Assembly (NCBI RefSeq): GCF_006007885.1
Contig: NZ_VCRO01000002.1
Location: 558,001 to 622,000 of the forward strand
Direction of reading: 5' to 3'
DNA from: Alteribacter natronophilus
Lineage (GTDB): Bacteria; Bacillota; Bacilli; Bacillales; Salisediminibacteriaceae
DNA: 64,000 bases
The first letter of the stretch is position 1. Every line of letters starts with the position of its first letter. The notes below the pieces were generated by a model that was not told the DNA's origin, searched no databases, and was given only the letters and a program-made list of their open reading frames with translations. Position numbers and translations under genes: made by a program. Below are positions 9,234 to 17,349 of this stretch, piece by piece.

Positions 9234-10535
9234 ATGTTTGGATCAATGCGTAACATTTTTCGTGTGGGGGATCTTCGCAACAAGATTATTTTCACATTAT
9301 TGATGCTCGTAGTCTTCAGGATTGGAGCGCATATTCCGGCTCCCGGGGTGAACGCGGAAGTTCTTAACTTTGACGGAATGGCCGCACTTGGGTTTCTGAA
9401 TACGTTTGGCGGTGGAGCACTGGAAAACTTCTCAATTTTTGCCACCGGTATTATGCCTTACATTACAGCTTCCATTATCGTACAGCTTCTTCGTATGGAC
9501 GTTGTTCCGAAATTTACCCAGTGGGGAAAAGAAGGGGAAGCAGGGCGGAAAAAACTTGCCCAGGTTACCCGTTACGGAACGATCGGAATTGCCTTCGTGC
9601 AGGCACTGGGCATGTCCATCGGATTTAACAATATTATGCCGGGTCTTGTAACGAGTCCCTCCGTAGCTACATACCTGATGATTGCCCTGACGCTGACAGC
9701 GGGAACAGCCTTCCTGATGTGGCTCGGTGAACACATTACACTGAAAGGTGTAGGAAACGGGATTTCAATTCTGATTTTTGCGGGGATCGCTGCTGCAATT
9801 CCGGGAGGCGTGAACCAGCTTTACGCTACCTACATTCAGGGTGCAGGGGAACAGCTTTTCCTGAATCTGGTGATTATCGGTCTTCTGGCCGCTGCTATTC
9901 TGGCGCTCGTAGTTGGAGTGATTTTCGTTGTACAGGCCCTGCGTAAAATACCGGTTCAGTACGCTAAAAAAATGGCTGCAGGGGGGCGTCCTATGGGTGG
10001 GCAATCCACTCACCTGCCGCTTAAGGTGAACGCAGCAGGGGTAATCCCGGTTATCTTCGCCATGTCGCTGTTTATTTTCCCGCCTACCATTGCCAACTTC
10101 TTTGGCCCTGACAGCGCTGCAGCTGCATGGATTGTACAGAACTTTGACCAGACGAAGCCTGTCGGGTTTATCGTTTTTGGTCTCCTGATTATCGGTTTTA
10201 CGTATTTCTACACCTTTGTTCAGGTTAATCCTGAGCAGATGGCGGACAACCTGAAAAGGCAGGGGGGCTACATTCCGGGTATCCGTCCGGGAAGAGCCAC
10301 TCAGGATTACATCACAAAAGTGCTTTACCGCCTTACATTTGTGGGGGCGCTTTTCCTGGCGACTGTGTCAGTAATTCCGGTCCTCTTCACTGTAGGGATG
10401 GGTCTTCCGTCTTCAATTCATATCGGTGGTACCGGTCTTCTCATCGTCGTGGCTGTGGCTCTCGATACAATGAAGCGGATTGAAAGCCAGCTCATCGACA
10501 GAAAGTATACCGGGTTTCTTAAGAAAACATCATAA
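9234..10535 (+). CDS. secY: preprotein translocase subunit SecY, stand-alone copy, 433 aa
   Basis: Channel-forming subunit of the Sec translocon, with about ten membrane spans. Family markers include an N-terminal RVGDLRNKI, GEHITLKGVGNGIS, GGQSTHLPLKVNAAGVIPVIFA and the NPEQMADNLKRQGGYIPGIRPG loop, which contacts SecA and the ribosome. Length is normal and nothing is degenerate. The gene is not in a ribosomal-protein operon: neighbours are a small FbpA-like gene and a secreted nucleotidase, with its own promoter and terminator. It is therefore probably a second secY, though no accessory secA is adjacent. The ATG at 9234 has GAGGTG upstream. Confidence 0.93.
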   Translation: MFGSMRNIFRVGDLRNKIIFTLLMLVVFRIGAHIPAPGVNAEVLNFDGMAALGFLNTFGGGALENFSIFATGIMPYITASIIVQLLRMDVVPKFTQWGKEGEAGRKKLAQVTRYGTIGIAFVQALGMSIGFNNIMPGLVTSPSVATYLMIALTLTAGTAFLMWLGEHITLKGVGNGISILIFAGIAAAIPGGVNQLYATYIQGAGEQLFLNLVIIGLLAAAILALVVGVIFVVQALRKIPVQYAKKMAAGGRPMGGQSTHLPLKVNAAGVIPVIFAMSLFIFPPTIANFFGPDSAAAAWIVQNFDQTKPVGFIVFGLLIIGFTYFYTFVQVNPEQMADNLKRQGGYIPGIRPGRATQDYITKVLYRLTFVGALFLATVSVIPVLFTVGMGLPSSIHIGGTGLLIVVAVALDTMKRIESQLIDRKYTGFLKKTS

Positions 10536-10546
10536 GGAATACTTTG

Positions 10547-10580
10547 AAGCTTCCGGCCGTATTATGGCCGGGAGCTTTTT
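10547..10580 (+). terminator. intrinsic terminator after secY
   Basis: AAGCTTCCGGCC pairs with GGCCGGGAGCTT (one G-T) and is followed by TTTTTT. Confidence 0.9.
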
Positions 10581-10624
10581 TGCTGTAATGTGATGGGAAA
10601 CGGGGTTGAGGATGGATGGTGCAC

Positions 10625-10905
10625 TCTTGTATGGTATTAAGACTCTTTAAAGAGGAAGGTGAAATGATATGAAAGGGGCTGAATCGTATTAAAACGCAGG
10701 ATGAGGGTGGGGGAAATGATATGAAAAAGGCTGACTTGTATTAAATCGCGGAAGGATGATAAGCGACATAATATGAAAAAGGCTGAATCATATTAAATTG
10801 CAGGAAGAGGTTGGGCGACCTGATACAAAAATGGCTGAATCATATTAAATCCTGGAAGAATGGTGGCCACATGTCATGAAAAAAGCTCAGTGGTATACCT
10901 GGAAG
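10625..10905 (+). repeat. 52-bp tandem repeat array with palindromic core, about five units
   Basis: Units start at about 10625 (degenerate), 10677, 10729, 10781, 10833 and 10884 (partial). The shared core is GGCTGAATCATATTAAA, followed by TTGCAGGA-like sequence and ending in GATATGAAAAA. The end of one unit (TGATATGA) and the start of the next (TCATATTA) form an imperfect palindrome. No sustained open frame is present. The same core recurs in the 51-bp array at 45940. The rest of the 10536-11158 gap is AT-rich leader of the next gene. Confidence 0.85.
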
Positions 10906-11158
10906 TTTCCATGCAAACGAAAATCAAAAGATGTATATATATACCACATCTCCGGTTTCACAACATGATATTTCTTTTGTGTATAATTGACAAAAAAATA
11001 TGAAAATGTCACTATTTGTGACTTTGTGATCATATAATTATGAATAAAAAGGCCCTCTTAGTTATAATCTTTCATACTAATTTTACATAATAGTAAAACA
11101 TTCTCGAAAATTGTGTTATATTATTGATTTTGCAGGACAATTTTTTTGGGAGGGAAAT

Positions 11159-14100
11159 ATGAAAAAACAACCGGGTGTTAAACAGATGTTTGCAATGTTT
11201 TTGGTTTTTGCCCTTGTCTTCCAGACGTTGACAGGTGCAATTGGGGTTACAACCGCTCACGCGGAAGAAAGTGACGATCTTGAACTGAAGATTCTTCATA
11301 CGAATGACATTCATTCAGGCATTGACCCACTGGGTAAAGCAGCAGCTTATATTAATGAAGAGAGAGAAGCAGCTGAAAGAAGTCTATACCTTGATGCCGG
11401 GGATATTTTCAGTGGAAACCCGGTAGTAGATTTAGAGTTTGGAAAACCGATTATCCAAGTACTTAATACAATGAACCTTGATGGAATGGTCATTGGAAAC
11501 CATGAATTTGACTACGGTCAGGAGAACTTTGCTGCCCGTGAAGATGAATCAAACTTTCCGTGGATCAGTGCTAACACAGTAGTTGTTGATGACTCAATTG
11601 CCATTGAGCAGCCGGATCCTTATCTGGAATTTGATCTGGATGGTCTGACAGTAGGTGTTCTTGGCCTTACTGAAACACCTCCTTCAACAGCTCCGTCAGG
11701 TATTGTTGGACTCGACTTCATCGATCCGATCGAGACAGCTCTTGAGTACGAGCATAAAGCGGATGAAGTAGATGTGTTTATTGCCCTTACACACATTGGA
11801 TACAGTGAAGACCGCAAGCTTGCCGAAGCCGTTGACTTTTTCGACCTGATTATTGGAGGTCACTCCCACACGAGACTGACTGCTCCTCAGGTTGTAAACG
11901 GTACATCAATAGTTCAGGCAGGCTCGAATGGTCTGGATGTTGGTAATGTGACAGTATCTTTAGATGGAGAAACCCGTGAAATTACGGAAATTGACGGTTT
12001 CCTACAGTCAACTTCGGCACTGACTGAAACATACGAGCCGACACAGGAATTAATTGACTACTGGAACGAAATAATGGGAGAAAGGCTGGACGTATTTATT
12101 GGTTACTCCAATACTGGCCTTTCCAGAGCGGGTCGGACTGTCCGGGATGCCCCGCTGGGCAACTTCTGGACAGACGCCATGGCCTTTAAAGCAGATGCGG
12201 ATATCGCACTCACAAACAACGGAGGAATCCGTGCAGATATTTCCGCAGGTGAAATTACGAAACGTGATATCTATACAGTTGAACCATTCGCCAATGAAAT
12301 TATGGTTATCGAAATGACCGGTGAAGCGATTCAGGATGTTATCGAGTTTTCATATGGACGCCGAAATTCAGTAGATTTACAGACTTCCGGTCTCCACTAT
12401 GACATTCTCACATACGACTCAGGAAACTATTACGACTCAGAGCTTACTGTAAATGGTGAACCCATTGATATGGATGAAACCTATACTGTAGCTGCAGCTG
12501 ATTACATCGGCACCGGCGGCGGAGGCTATAACTTTGAAGGAGAAGTTATTGGTGATGCCGGTTTTATGACAGAAGCGATGATTGAGTACGCAAATTACCT
12601 TACCGATCAAGATGAGTATATCGATTACTCTGCTAACGAAGGCCGGATCAGCATTGCAGTATCTCCGGATGCCCCTGTTGAGGGGAATGTAATTGGGGAA
12701 ACAGAGAACGGATTAAGTTCTGTAAACAACGCAGCAGGTGACAGCGGACTTGGAAATCTCTATACAGATTCCGTTCGTACTAAAACAGATGCGGACGCTG
12801 CGATTCTGAATGCTTCCTCTATCGATGGCACAATCGCGCCTGGTGTGATTACAGACGCGATGATTGAAGGTCTTGATGGATTTGGAAACGAAATCGTCAC
12901 TGTGGATACGACAGGGGAACGCATGAAAGAAGTTCTTCTTGGTCAGGCAAACTATCATAACGGTGTTGACGTTCAGGTTTCCGGCCTTAAGTATGAACTT
13001 GTGGAAGGAAATGAAACTTCAGGCCGTTTTGATACAGTGAACCTTTATTTTGCAGACGGGACTGAGATAAAGGACGACGATGTATTTACAGCAGGTTACA
13101 ACGACTTCATGCATGGACAGGGTTTTTACAACCTTGGAAATGAAAATGTAAACGATGACTACGGCAAGGTCTGGGAGTCAATTGTGGAGTACGTGGAAAA
13201 TCACGACGGCCCGATTGACTACGTGGAAGGCGAAAGAATTACAATTGACTACGCTGAAGGCGAAGAGCCCGGTCCGGGACCTGCTCCGGGAGATGCCCTT
13301 ACGGTAGCAGAAGCCCGTGAAGCACAGGGACAGGATGCTGAAGTAGTAGGATATATTGTCGGGCATGTTATTTCTGGCACAAACGTTGACTTTGAGGCAC
13401 CGTTTGGTAACGACTTTAACTTTGCCATTGCTGACGAGCCTGGTGAAACAGACCTTGACAAAATGCTTTATGTACAGGTTCCTGCTGGATTCCGGGGAGA
13501 TTTTGGTCTGGAAACAAATCCAGGAAACATTGGGGAACGTGTACTTGTGGACGGAAGTCTGGAAGCGTACTTCCAGCAGCCGGGTCTTAGAAGTCCATCT
13601 TCCATGGAGTTTGTAGGAGAGGAAGAGCCTGTAGATCCTTCCGAACCTGTTTCCATTGCCGATGCACGCAGTGCGGCAAACGGTGAAACAGTAACGGTCG
13701 AAGGTACAGTAACGTCCGCACCTGGTGCATGGGGAGCGCAGGGCTTCTATCTGCAGGATGACACTGCTGGTATTTATGTTTACCAGTTTGATGAAGAAGC
13801 CGTTTCAAAAGGCGATACTGTTAAATTAACAGGTGAGCGCGGAGAATTTAACGGCGAGCTGCAGATTACTGATCTTGAATCCCTTGAAGTTACGGGAACT
13901 GCCGATGTACCTGCACCGCTTGAACTTACTCCTTCAGAAGTTGGAAGTGACAACGAAGCGCAGCTTGTCAAACTTTCTGAAGTAACGATTGAAAACCTTC
14001 AGGCTCAGGGTAATTTCGGCACGTTTGAATTCGACGCCGTTTATGGGGAAGAATCTGTGCTTGTTCGTGTGGATAATCGTTCAGGGCTTGATTACGACAG

Positions 14101-14941
14101 CTTCTCCTTTGAAGAGGGAGACGTAGTCGATGTGACTGGAGCATCGAGCCAGTTCCAAGGTACACCGCAGGTAAAACCACGCGGTGAAATGGATATTACT
14201 GCTTCCGAAGAGAAAGAAGAAGTCGTTCCTGAGGAAGTTTCCGTTGACGAAGCCCGGAACCTTGAAGAAGGTACGCTTGTCACTGTGAGCGGAATCAGTA
14301 CGACAGACGCAGGTGCATGGGGAGGGAACGGCTTCTACATGCAGAATGATCAGGCAGGAATTTACGTCTACACGACGGATGCTGATGTCAACAAAGGTTA
14401 CGAGGTGACTGTAACCGGAAAAATCGGCAGCTTTAACGGTGAACTGCAGATCACGGAGGTTTCATCTGTAGAGACCGGAGATGAGGTCGACGTGCCGGCA
14501 GCAGTTACACTGTCACCTGGTGAACTGGGGGAGGAAAATCAGGGGCAGCTTGTAAACCTTGAGTATGTAAAAATCGAAAACCTTGAAGAGGTGAACAATT
14601 TCGGTACGTTTGAGTTTGATGCCGTATCCGCGAGAGATGACTCTGAAGTAAGAGTACGTGTGGATAACCGTACAGGGCTCGAGTTCGATGGTTTCACTTA
14701 CAGTGAAGGCGATATCGTTACTTTGACAGGAATGTCCTCTGTATTCAACGGTACATTCCAGCTTAAACCACGTGGTGAAGAGGACTTTACTGAAGGGTTT
14801 AATGAGCAGCAGGAGCACTTCTACAATGTAAAATCCAATGTAATCAGCAACTTTGAAAACATCGACAACGAAGAAGTCCGCGAGCGTCAGATTCAAAATG
14901 CACGCGACCGCTTCTGGAAGAAGATCGATGATGCAGCGTAA
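11159..14941 (+). CDS. large secreted 5'-nucleotidase/metallophosphoesterase with OB-fold repeats, 1260 aa
   Basis: Exported enzyme of the UshA/YfkN/YhcR type, hydrolysing phosphate esters of nucleotides outside the cell. Order by eye: Sec signal peptide (cleavage near AHA-EES); metallophosphatase domain (HTNDIHS, DAGDIFSG, GNHEFDYG, GHSHT, about 40-290); a 5'-nucleotidase C-terminal domain with the substrate motif NNGGIRADI (about 310-510); a second, degenerate copy (NASSIDGTI in place of that motif, about 520-700); a DUF6359-like OB domain (about 715-820); then two tandem YhcR-type OB repeats (about 835-1020 and 1030-1210). No LPXTG, SLH or LysM anchor is seen; the tail is helical. ATG at 11159 has GGGAGGG upstream. 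Confidence 0.9.
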   Translation: MKKQPGVKQMFAMFLVFALVFQTLTGAIGVTTAHAEESDDLELKILHTNDIHSGIDPLGKAAAYINEEREAAERSLYLDAGDIFSGNPVVDLEFGKPIIQVLNTMNLDGMVIGNHEFDYGQENFAAREDESNFPWISANTVVVDDSIAIEQPDPYLEFDLDGLTVGVLGLTETPPSTAPSGIVGLDFIDPIETALEYEHKADEVDVFIALTHIGYSEDRKLAEAVDFFDLIIGGHSHTRLTAPQVVNGTSIVQAGSNGLDVGNVTVSLDGETREITEIDGFLQSTSALTETYEPTQELIDYWNEIMGERLDVFIGYSNTGLSRAGRTVRDAPLGNFWTDAMAFKADADIALTNNGGIRADISAGEITKRDIYTVEPFANEIMVIEMTGEAIQDVIEFSYGRRNSVDLQTSGLHYDILTYDSGNYYDSELTVNGEPIDMDETYTVAAADYIGTGGGGYNFEGEVIGDAGFMTEAMIEYANYLTDQDEYIDYSANEGRISIAVSPDAPVEGNVIGETENGLSSVNNAAGDSGLGNLYTDSVRTKTDADAAILNASSIDGTIAPGVITDAMIEGLDGFGNEIVTVDTTGERMKEVLLGQANYHNGVDVQVSGLKYELVEGNETSGRFDTVNLYFADGTEIKDDDVFTAGYNDFMHGQGFYNLGNENVNDDYGKVWESIVEYVENHDGPIDYVEGERITIDYAEGEEPGPGPAPGDALTVAEAREAQGQDAEVVGYIVGHVISGTNVDFEAPFGNDFNFAIADEPGETDLDKMLYVQVPAGFRGDFGLETNPGNIGERVLVDGSLEAYFQQPGLRSPSSMEFVGEEEPVDPSEPVSIADARSAANGETVTVEGTVTSAPGAWGAQGFYLQDDTAGIYVYQFDEEAVSKGDTVKLTGERGEFNGELQITDLESLEVTGTADVPAPLELTPSEVGSDNEAQLVKLSEVTIENLQAQGNFGTFEFDAVYGEESVLVRVDNRSGLDYDSFSFEEGDVVDVTGASSQFQGTPQVKPRGEMDITASEEKEEVVPEEVSVDEARNLEEGTLVTVSGISTTDAGAWGGNGFYMQNDQAGIYVYTTDADVNKGYEVTVTGKIGSFNGELQITEVSSVETGDEVDVPAAVTLSPGELGEENQGQLVNLEYVKIENLEEVNNFGTFEFDAVSARDDSEVRVRVDNRTGLEFDGFTYSEGDIVTLTGMSSVFNGTFQLKPRGEEDFTEGFNEQQEHFYNVKSNVISNFENIDNEEVRERQIQNARDRFWKKIDDAA

Positions 14942-14950
14942 ATGAAGAAA

Positions 14951-14978
14951 AAAACCGGTCCGTATGGGCCGGTTTTTT
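14951..14978 (+). terminator. intrinsic terminator after nucleotidase gene
   Basis: AACCGGTCC/GGGCCGGTT stem followed by TTTT. Confidence 0.9.
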
Positions 14979-15040
14979 AGTGCCTGAAAATGGAAACTGG
15001 TGTATAATACAAAAGGAGTATATTTTGTGCAGGGAGGTGG

Positions 15041-15634
15041 ATGCGTATCTCAGGTTCCGTGTATACAGCCCGGAAAACGAGGCTCACCGGAAAAGCGAAA
15101 AAGAGCGACTTCCGGATGTCTGTTTTTGAAAGGACCCTCCTGGTATTTTTAATAGGAGTTCTGCTGACGTTTCTTATCCACCCGGATCTTTCCTTTTTTG
15201 AGGCGCCGGTAATTACAGTCTGGATTTTATACCTTGCCTTTCTGACGACCTTCAACTGGAGTGCCGTCCTTGGCTGGAATCAGCGCAGGGACGGGATGAT
15301 GACGTACGAGCTGACGGATACAGAAGTGATCGTTAGGTTCGGTAAAAAAGTCATCGGAAGACTTCCTTACTCAACAATCAGGAAAGTGAAGGAGCTGGAC
15401 GATCCTTCAAAGCTGGAAGGGATGAAGGCGCCTCTGTACGGCAGGAAGTACTGGGTGGTCAAAGAGGTAACTCCCACCTGGAGCAGGGATTTCAATTCAC
15501 TTGTTGTCTATTCCACTGCCATTGATGAAGGGGTGATGATTGAGAGGAAGCACGATACCGTCCTTATCAGCCCGGAAAATCCCGAAGCTTTTATTGATGG
15601 CCTTGCAGCAAGAAAAAAAGGAGAGTCAGCATAA
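15041..15634 (+). CDS. membrane protein with probable bacterial PH-like domain, 197 aa
   Basis: Two hydrophobic spans at about residues 28-45 and 55-75 are followed by a soluble C-terminal domain. The order YELTDTEVIVRFGKKVIGRLPYSTIRKV and later VLISPENPEAFIDGL resembles bacterial PH (bPH) domain proteins of Bacilli. A GGGAGG site lies only three bases before the ATG at 15041, so the GTG at 15059 could be the true start. A TATAAT-like box (about 15002-15007) sits upstream and a terminator follows. Function unknown. Confidence 0.65.
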   Translation: MRISGSVYTARKTRLTGKAKKSDFRMSVFERTLLVFLIGVLLTFLIHPDLSFFEAPVITVWILYLAFLTTFNWSAVLGWNQRRDGMMTYELTDTEVIVRFGKKVIGRLPYSTIRKVKELDDPSKLEGMKAPLYGRKYWVVKEVTPTWSRDFNSLVVYSTAIDEGVMIERKHDTVLISPENPEAFIDGLAARKKGESA

Positions 15635-15638
15635 CGAA

Positions 15639-15678
15639 AAGCAGGAGCTGCCCACAGAGCGGCTCCTGCTTTGTTTTT
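15639..15678 (+). terminator. terminator between PH-like and ICMT-like genes
   Basis: AGCAGGAGC pairs with GCTCCTGCT, followed by TTGTTTTTG; it separates two convergent genes. Confidence 0.8.
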
Positions 15679-15702
15679 GTCACGCAGAAAGAAGAGGGCG
15701 TT

Positions 15703-16245
15703 TCAGTAAATGAACGGAAACAGTCTGAAACGGTGGCGGCACCAGTACTCGTAAATTTCACCGTAGTGAAGGCGCATGTGGTTCTCTTCTTTTGCCATAA
15801 CGTAATGAAGGGCGCTGCCGAGGAGGGTGAAAGTGACAGCGAGTGAAAGCCAGTGACCGCTCAGCAGAAGCGAAATTCCGGAAGAAATGAGAAACAGGCC
15901 GGCCTGACAGGGATGTCGGTGCAGCCGGAACGGGCCGTGGTAATAGAGCGGCTGTGTTCCCTCACGGTCTCCACGGAGGAGCCAGAGAGTCCAGTAACGG
16001 AGGAACACGCCGGAAAGCAGAAAGAAAAGTCCGCAGGAATGTGTGGCGCTCATCGGCTCCTCTGTTCTGGAGCCAAGGTAGAAAGCCGCTGCCACAGACA
16101 GAATAAAGGTGAACGCAATGAGGATTCTTGCAACCCTGTATTCCTGTAATACCTCCCCTCTTGAATTGGGACTTCCCTTAAAAACAATCCATTCCGCTCC
16201 CCACAGCAGCAGTCCGGTCAGGAAAAGTGCAGTTGTAATAGTCAT
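15703..16245 (-). CDS. isoprenylcysteine carboxyl methyltransferase-like membrane protein, 180 aa
   Basis: Membrane protein with about five hydrophobic segments and the PEMT/ICMT signature: GPFRLHRHPCQAGLF followed by a C-terminal KEENHMRLHYGEIYEYW segment. In ICMT-family enzymes the RHP and EE motifs bind S-adenosylmethionine. Bacterial members methylate unknown, probably lipid-related or small-molecule targets. It is transcribed alone on the minus strand. The substrate is not predictable. Confidence 0.8.
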   Translation of the reverse strand: MTITTALFLTGLLLWGAEWIVFKGSPNSRGEVLQEYRVARILIAFTFILSVAAAFYLGSRTEEPMSATHSCGLFFLLSGVFLRYWTLWLLRGDREGTQPLYYHGPFRLHRHPCQAGLFLISSGISLLLSGHWLSLAVTFTLLGSALHYVMAKEENHMRLHYGEIYEYWCRHRFRLFPFIY

Positions 16246-16455
16246 AGTGATACTTTCTGCATTTCTAACCCGTTTTACTCATTTTTGTATGTGTGTTTCT
16301 AGGAAAAACGTTGTAATTGGAGACATTTGAGGGATATTTGTTGATTTTCCTGCACGCACTAACCATAATGTTATTTAACAGAATTTACTGAAATTTCTGT
16401 ACTATAACAAGACTGGGCGCTTAGACCTTACTCCGGAAAAGGGGGCAATTTTAAA

Positions 16456-16678
16456 GCTCTTTTCGTAAAGATTGCTGCTATTGGGTTTTAGAAGCGAAAG
16501 GCCGCGACTCCAGCGACGAGCGATTACTCCGTGAGTTATCTCCGAGTTGCTTCGACGCAGCCTTCTTCGGAGCTTAACCGGCAGAGGAAGAAGCAGGAAA
16601 CTTTCACCCGGCTGAGGTGTTGCCGCGGAAAACGTCGGTCTGTAGCGTAGAAAAACAGCAATCTTTCCGAAAACAGCC
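16456..16678. repeat. MITE-like element, copy A, about 22-bp terminal inverted repeats
   Basis: The left end GCTCTTTTCGTAAAGATTGCTG is near-identical to the reverse complement of the right end, CAGCAATCTTTCCGAAAACAGC. The interior has the family words GCGACTCCAGCG, TTGCTTCGACGCAG and GCAGAGGAAGAAGCA. No coding capacity. It occupies most of the 16246-16721 gap. Upstream at 16378-16400, ACAGAA...TTTCTGT forms a small palindrome. Confidence 0.8.
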
Positions 16679-16721
16679 TAAAAGGCCGGAATTTTAAGCG
16701 CTTACAAGTGGAGGGACAGCT

Positions 16722-16904
16722 TTGTTTATACTTCTATTTCTGCTTGCAGTAACGGCATTCAGTATTTTCATGATGATCCGGAGAAAGCAGGGGCTCTGGC
16801 TTACCGTGCCTGTACTGGCCATGTTTGGTTATGTGATTGTTCAGATTATCATGGTGCCCGCCCCGTTCGGGGAAACAGTACGGTTTATTTTCAACCTTCA
16901 GTAG
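16722..16904 (+). CDS. small two-span membrane protein, 60 aa
   Basis: A TTG-started frame with GGAGGGA six bases upstream. It encodes two hydrophobic helices (about 1-17 and 25-47) separated by a short basic loop (RRKQG). It lies 45 bases before the DUF4212 gene and the symporter gene, so it probably belongs to the same transcript. I do not recognise a family. It may be an extra small subunit of the symporter, but this is inference from position. Confidence 0.6.
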   Translation: MFILLFLLAVTAFSIFMMIRRKQGLWLTVPVLAMFGYVIVQIIMVPAPFGETVRFIFNLQ

Positions 16905-16949
16905 TCCTCCATGGAATACTGGACGACTTTTACAAAGGAGTGGCAGCCT

Positions 16950-17255
16950 GTGAAAAAGATCGACAAAAAAACCGCCGATGCCTATTACAGGGAGAAAAAC
17001 AAATACATTGTTATCTTCCTGACTATCTGGTTTCTCGTTTCGTACGGCGTGGTTCTGTTTGCAGACCGGCTTCAGTTTGAGATGCCGCTGCTCGGGTTTC
17101 CATTTCACTACTGGATGGGCGCGCAGGGATCGGTTCTTACGTTCATCCTGCTCTTATTTATAAGTGCAAAAGTGAGTGACCGCATTGACAGAAAATACGG
17201 CATCGACGAAGGGGAAAACGAAAAAATCAGCTACGGAAAAACAGCAGACCACTAG
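16950..17255 (+). CDS. DUF4212 symporter small subunit, 101 aa
   Basis: Small membrane protein with two spans (about 25-45 and 60-80) of the DUF4212 family, the 'sodium:solute symporter, small subunit' encoded next to ActP/VC_2705-type symporters. The N-terminus KKIDKKTADAYYREKNKY and the C-terminal RIDRKYGIDE fit the family. The GTG at 16950 is chosen because AAAGGAG lies nine bases upstream and gives the family N-terminus; the frame is open to an ATG at 16911 without a site. The symporter gene follows. Confidence 0.85.
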   Translation: MKKIDKKTADAYYREKNKYIVIFLTIWFLVSYGVVLFADRLQFEMPLLGFPFHYWMGAQGSVLTFILLLFISAKVSDRIDRKYGIDEGENEKISYGKTADH

Positions 17256-17349
17256 ACAAGTGATCTCAGAGAAGACGTACGGATGAAAAAGGGAAGCACC
17301 AGGATCCGGACAGCGTGCATTCGTATGGAGCGCAAAGGAGGATGGACGG

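Noticed and set aside
11159-14941. Sortase- or SLH-anchored surface protein
   Set aside because: The C-terminus is a charged helix with no LPXTG, hydrophobic tail or SLH repeats.
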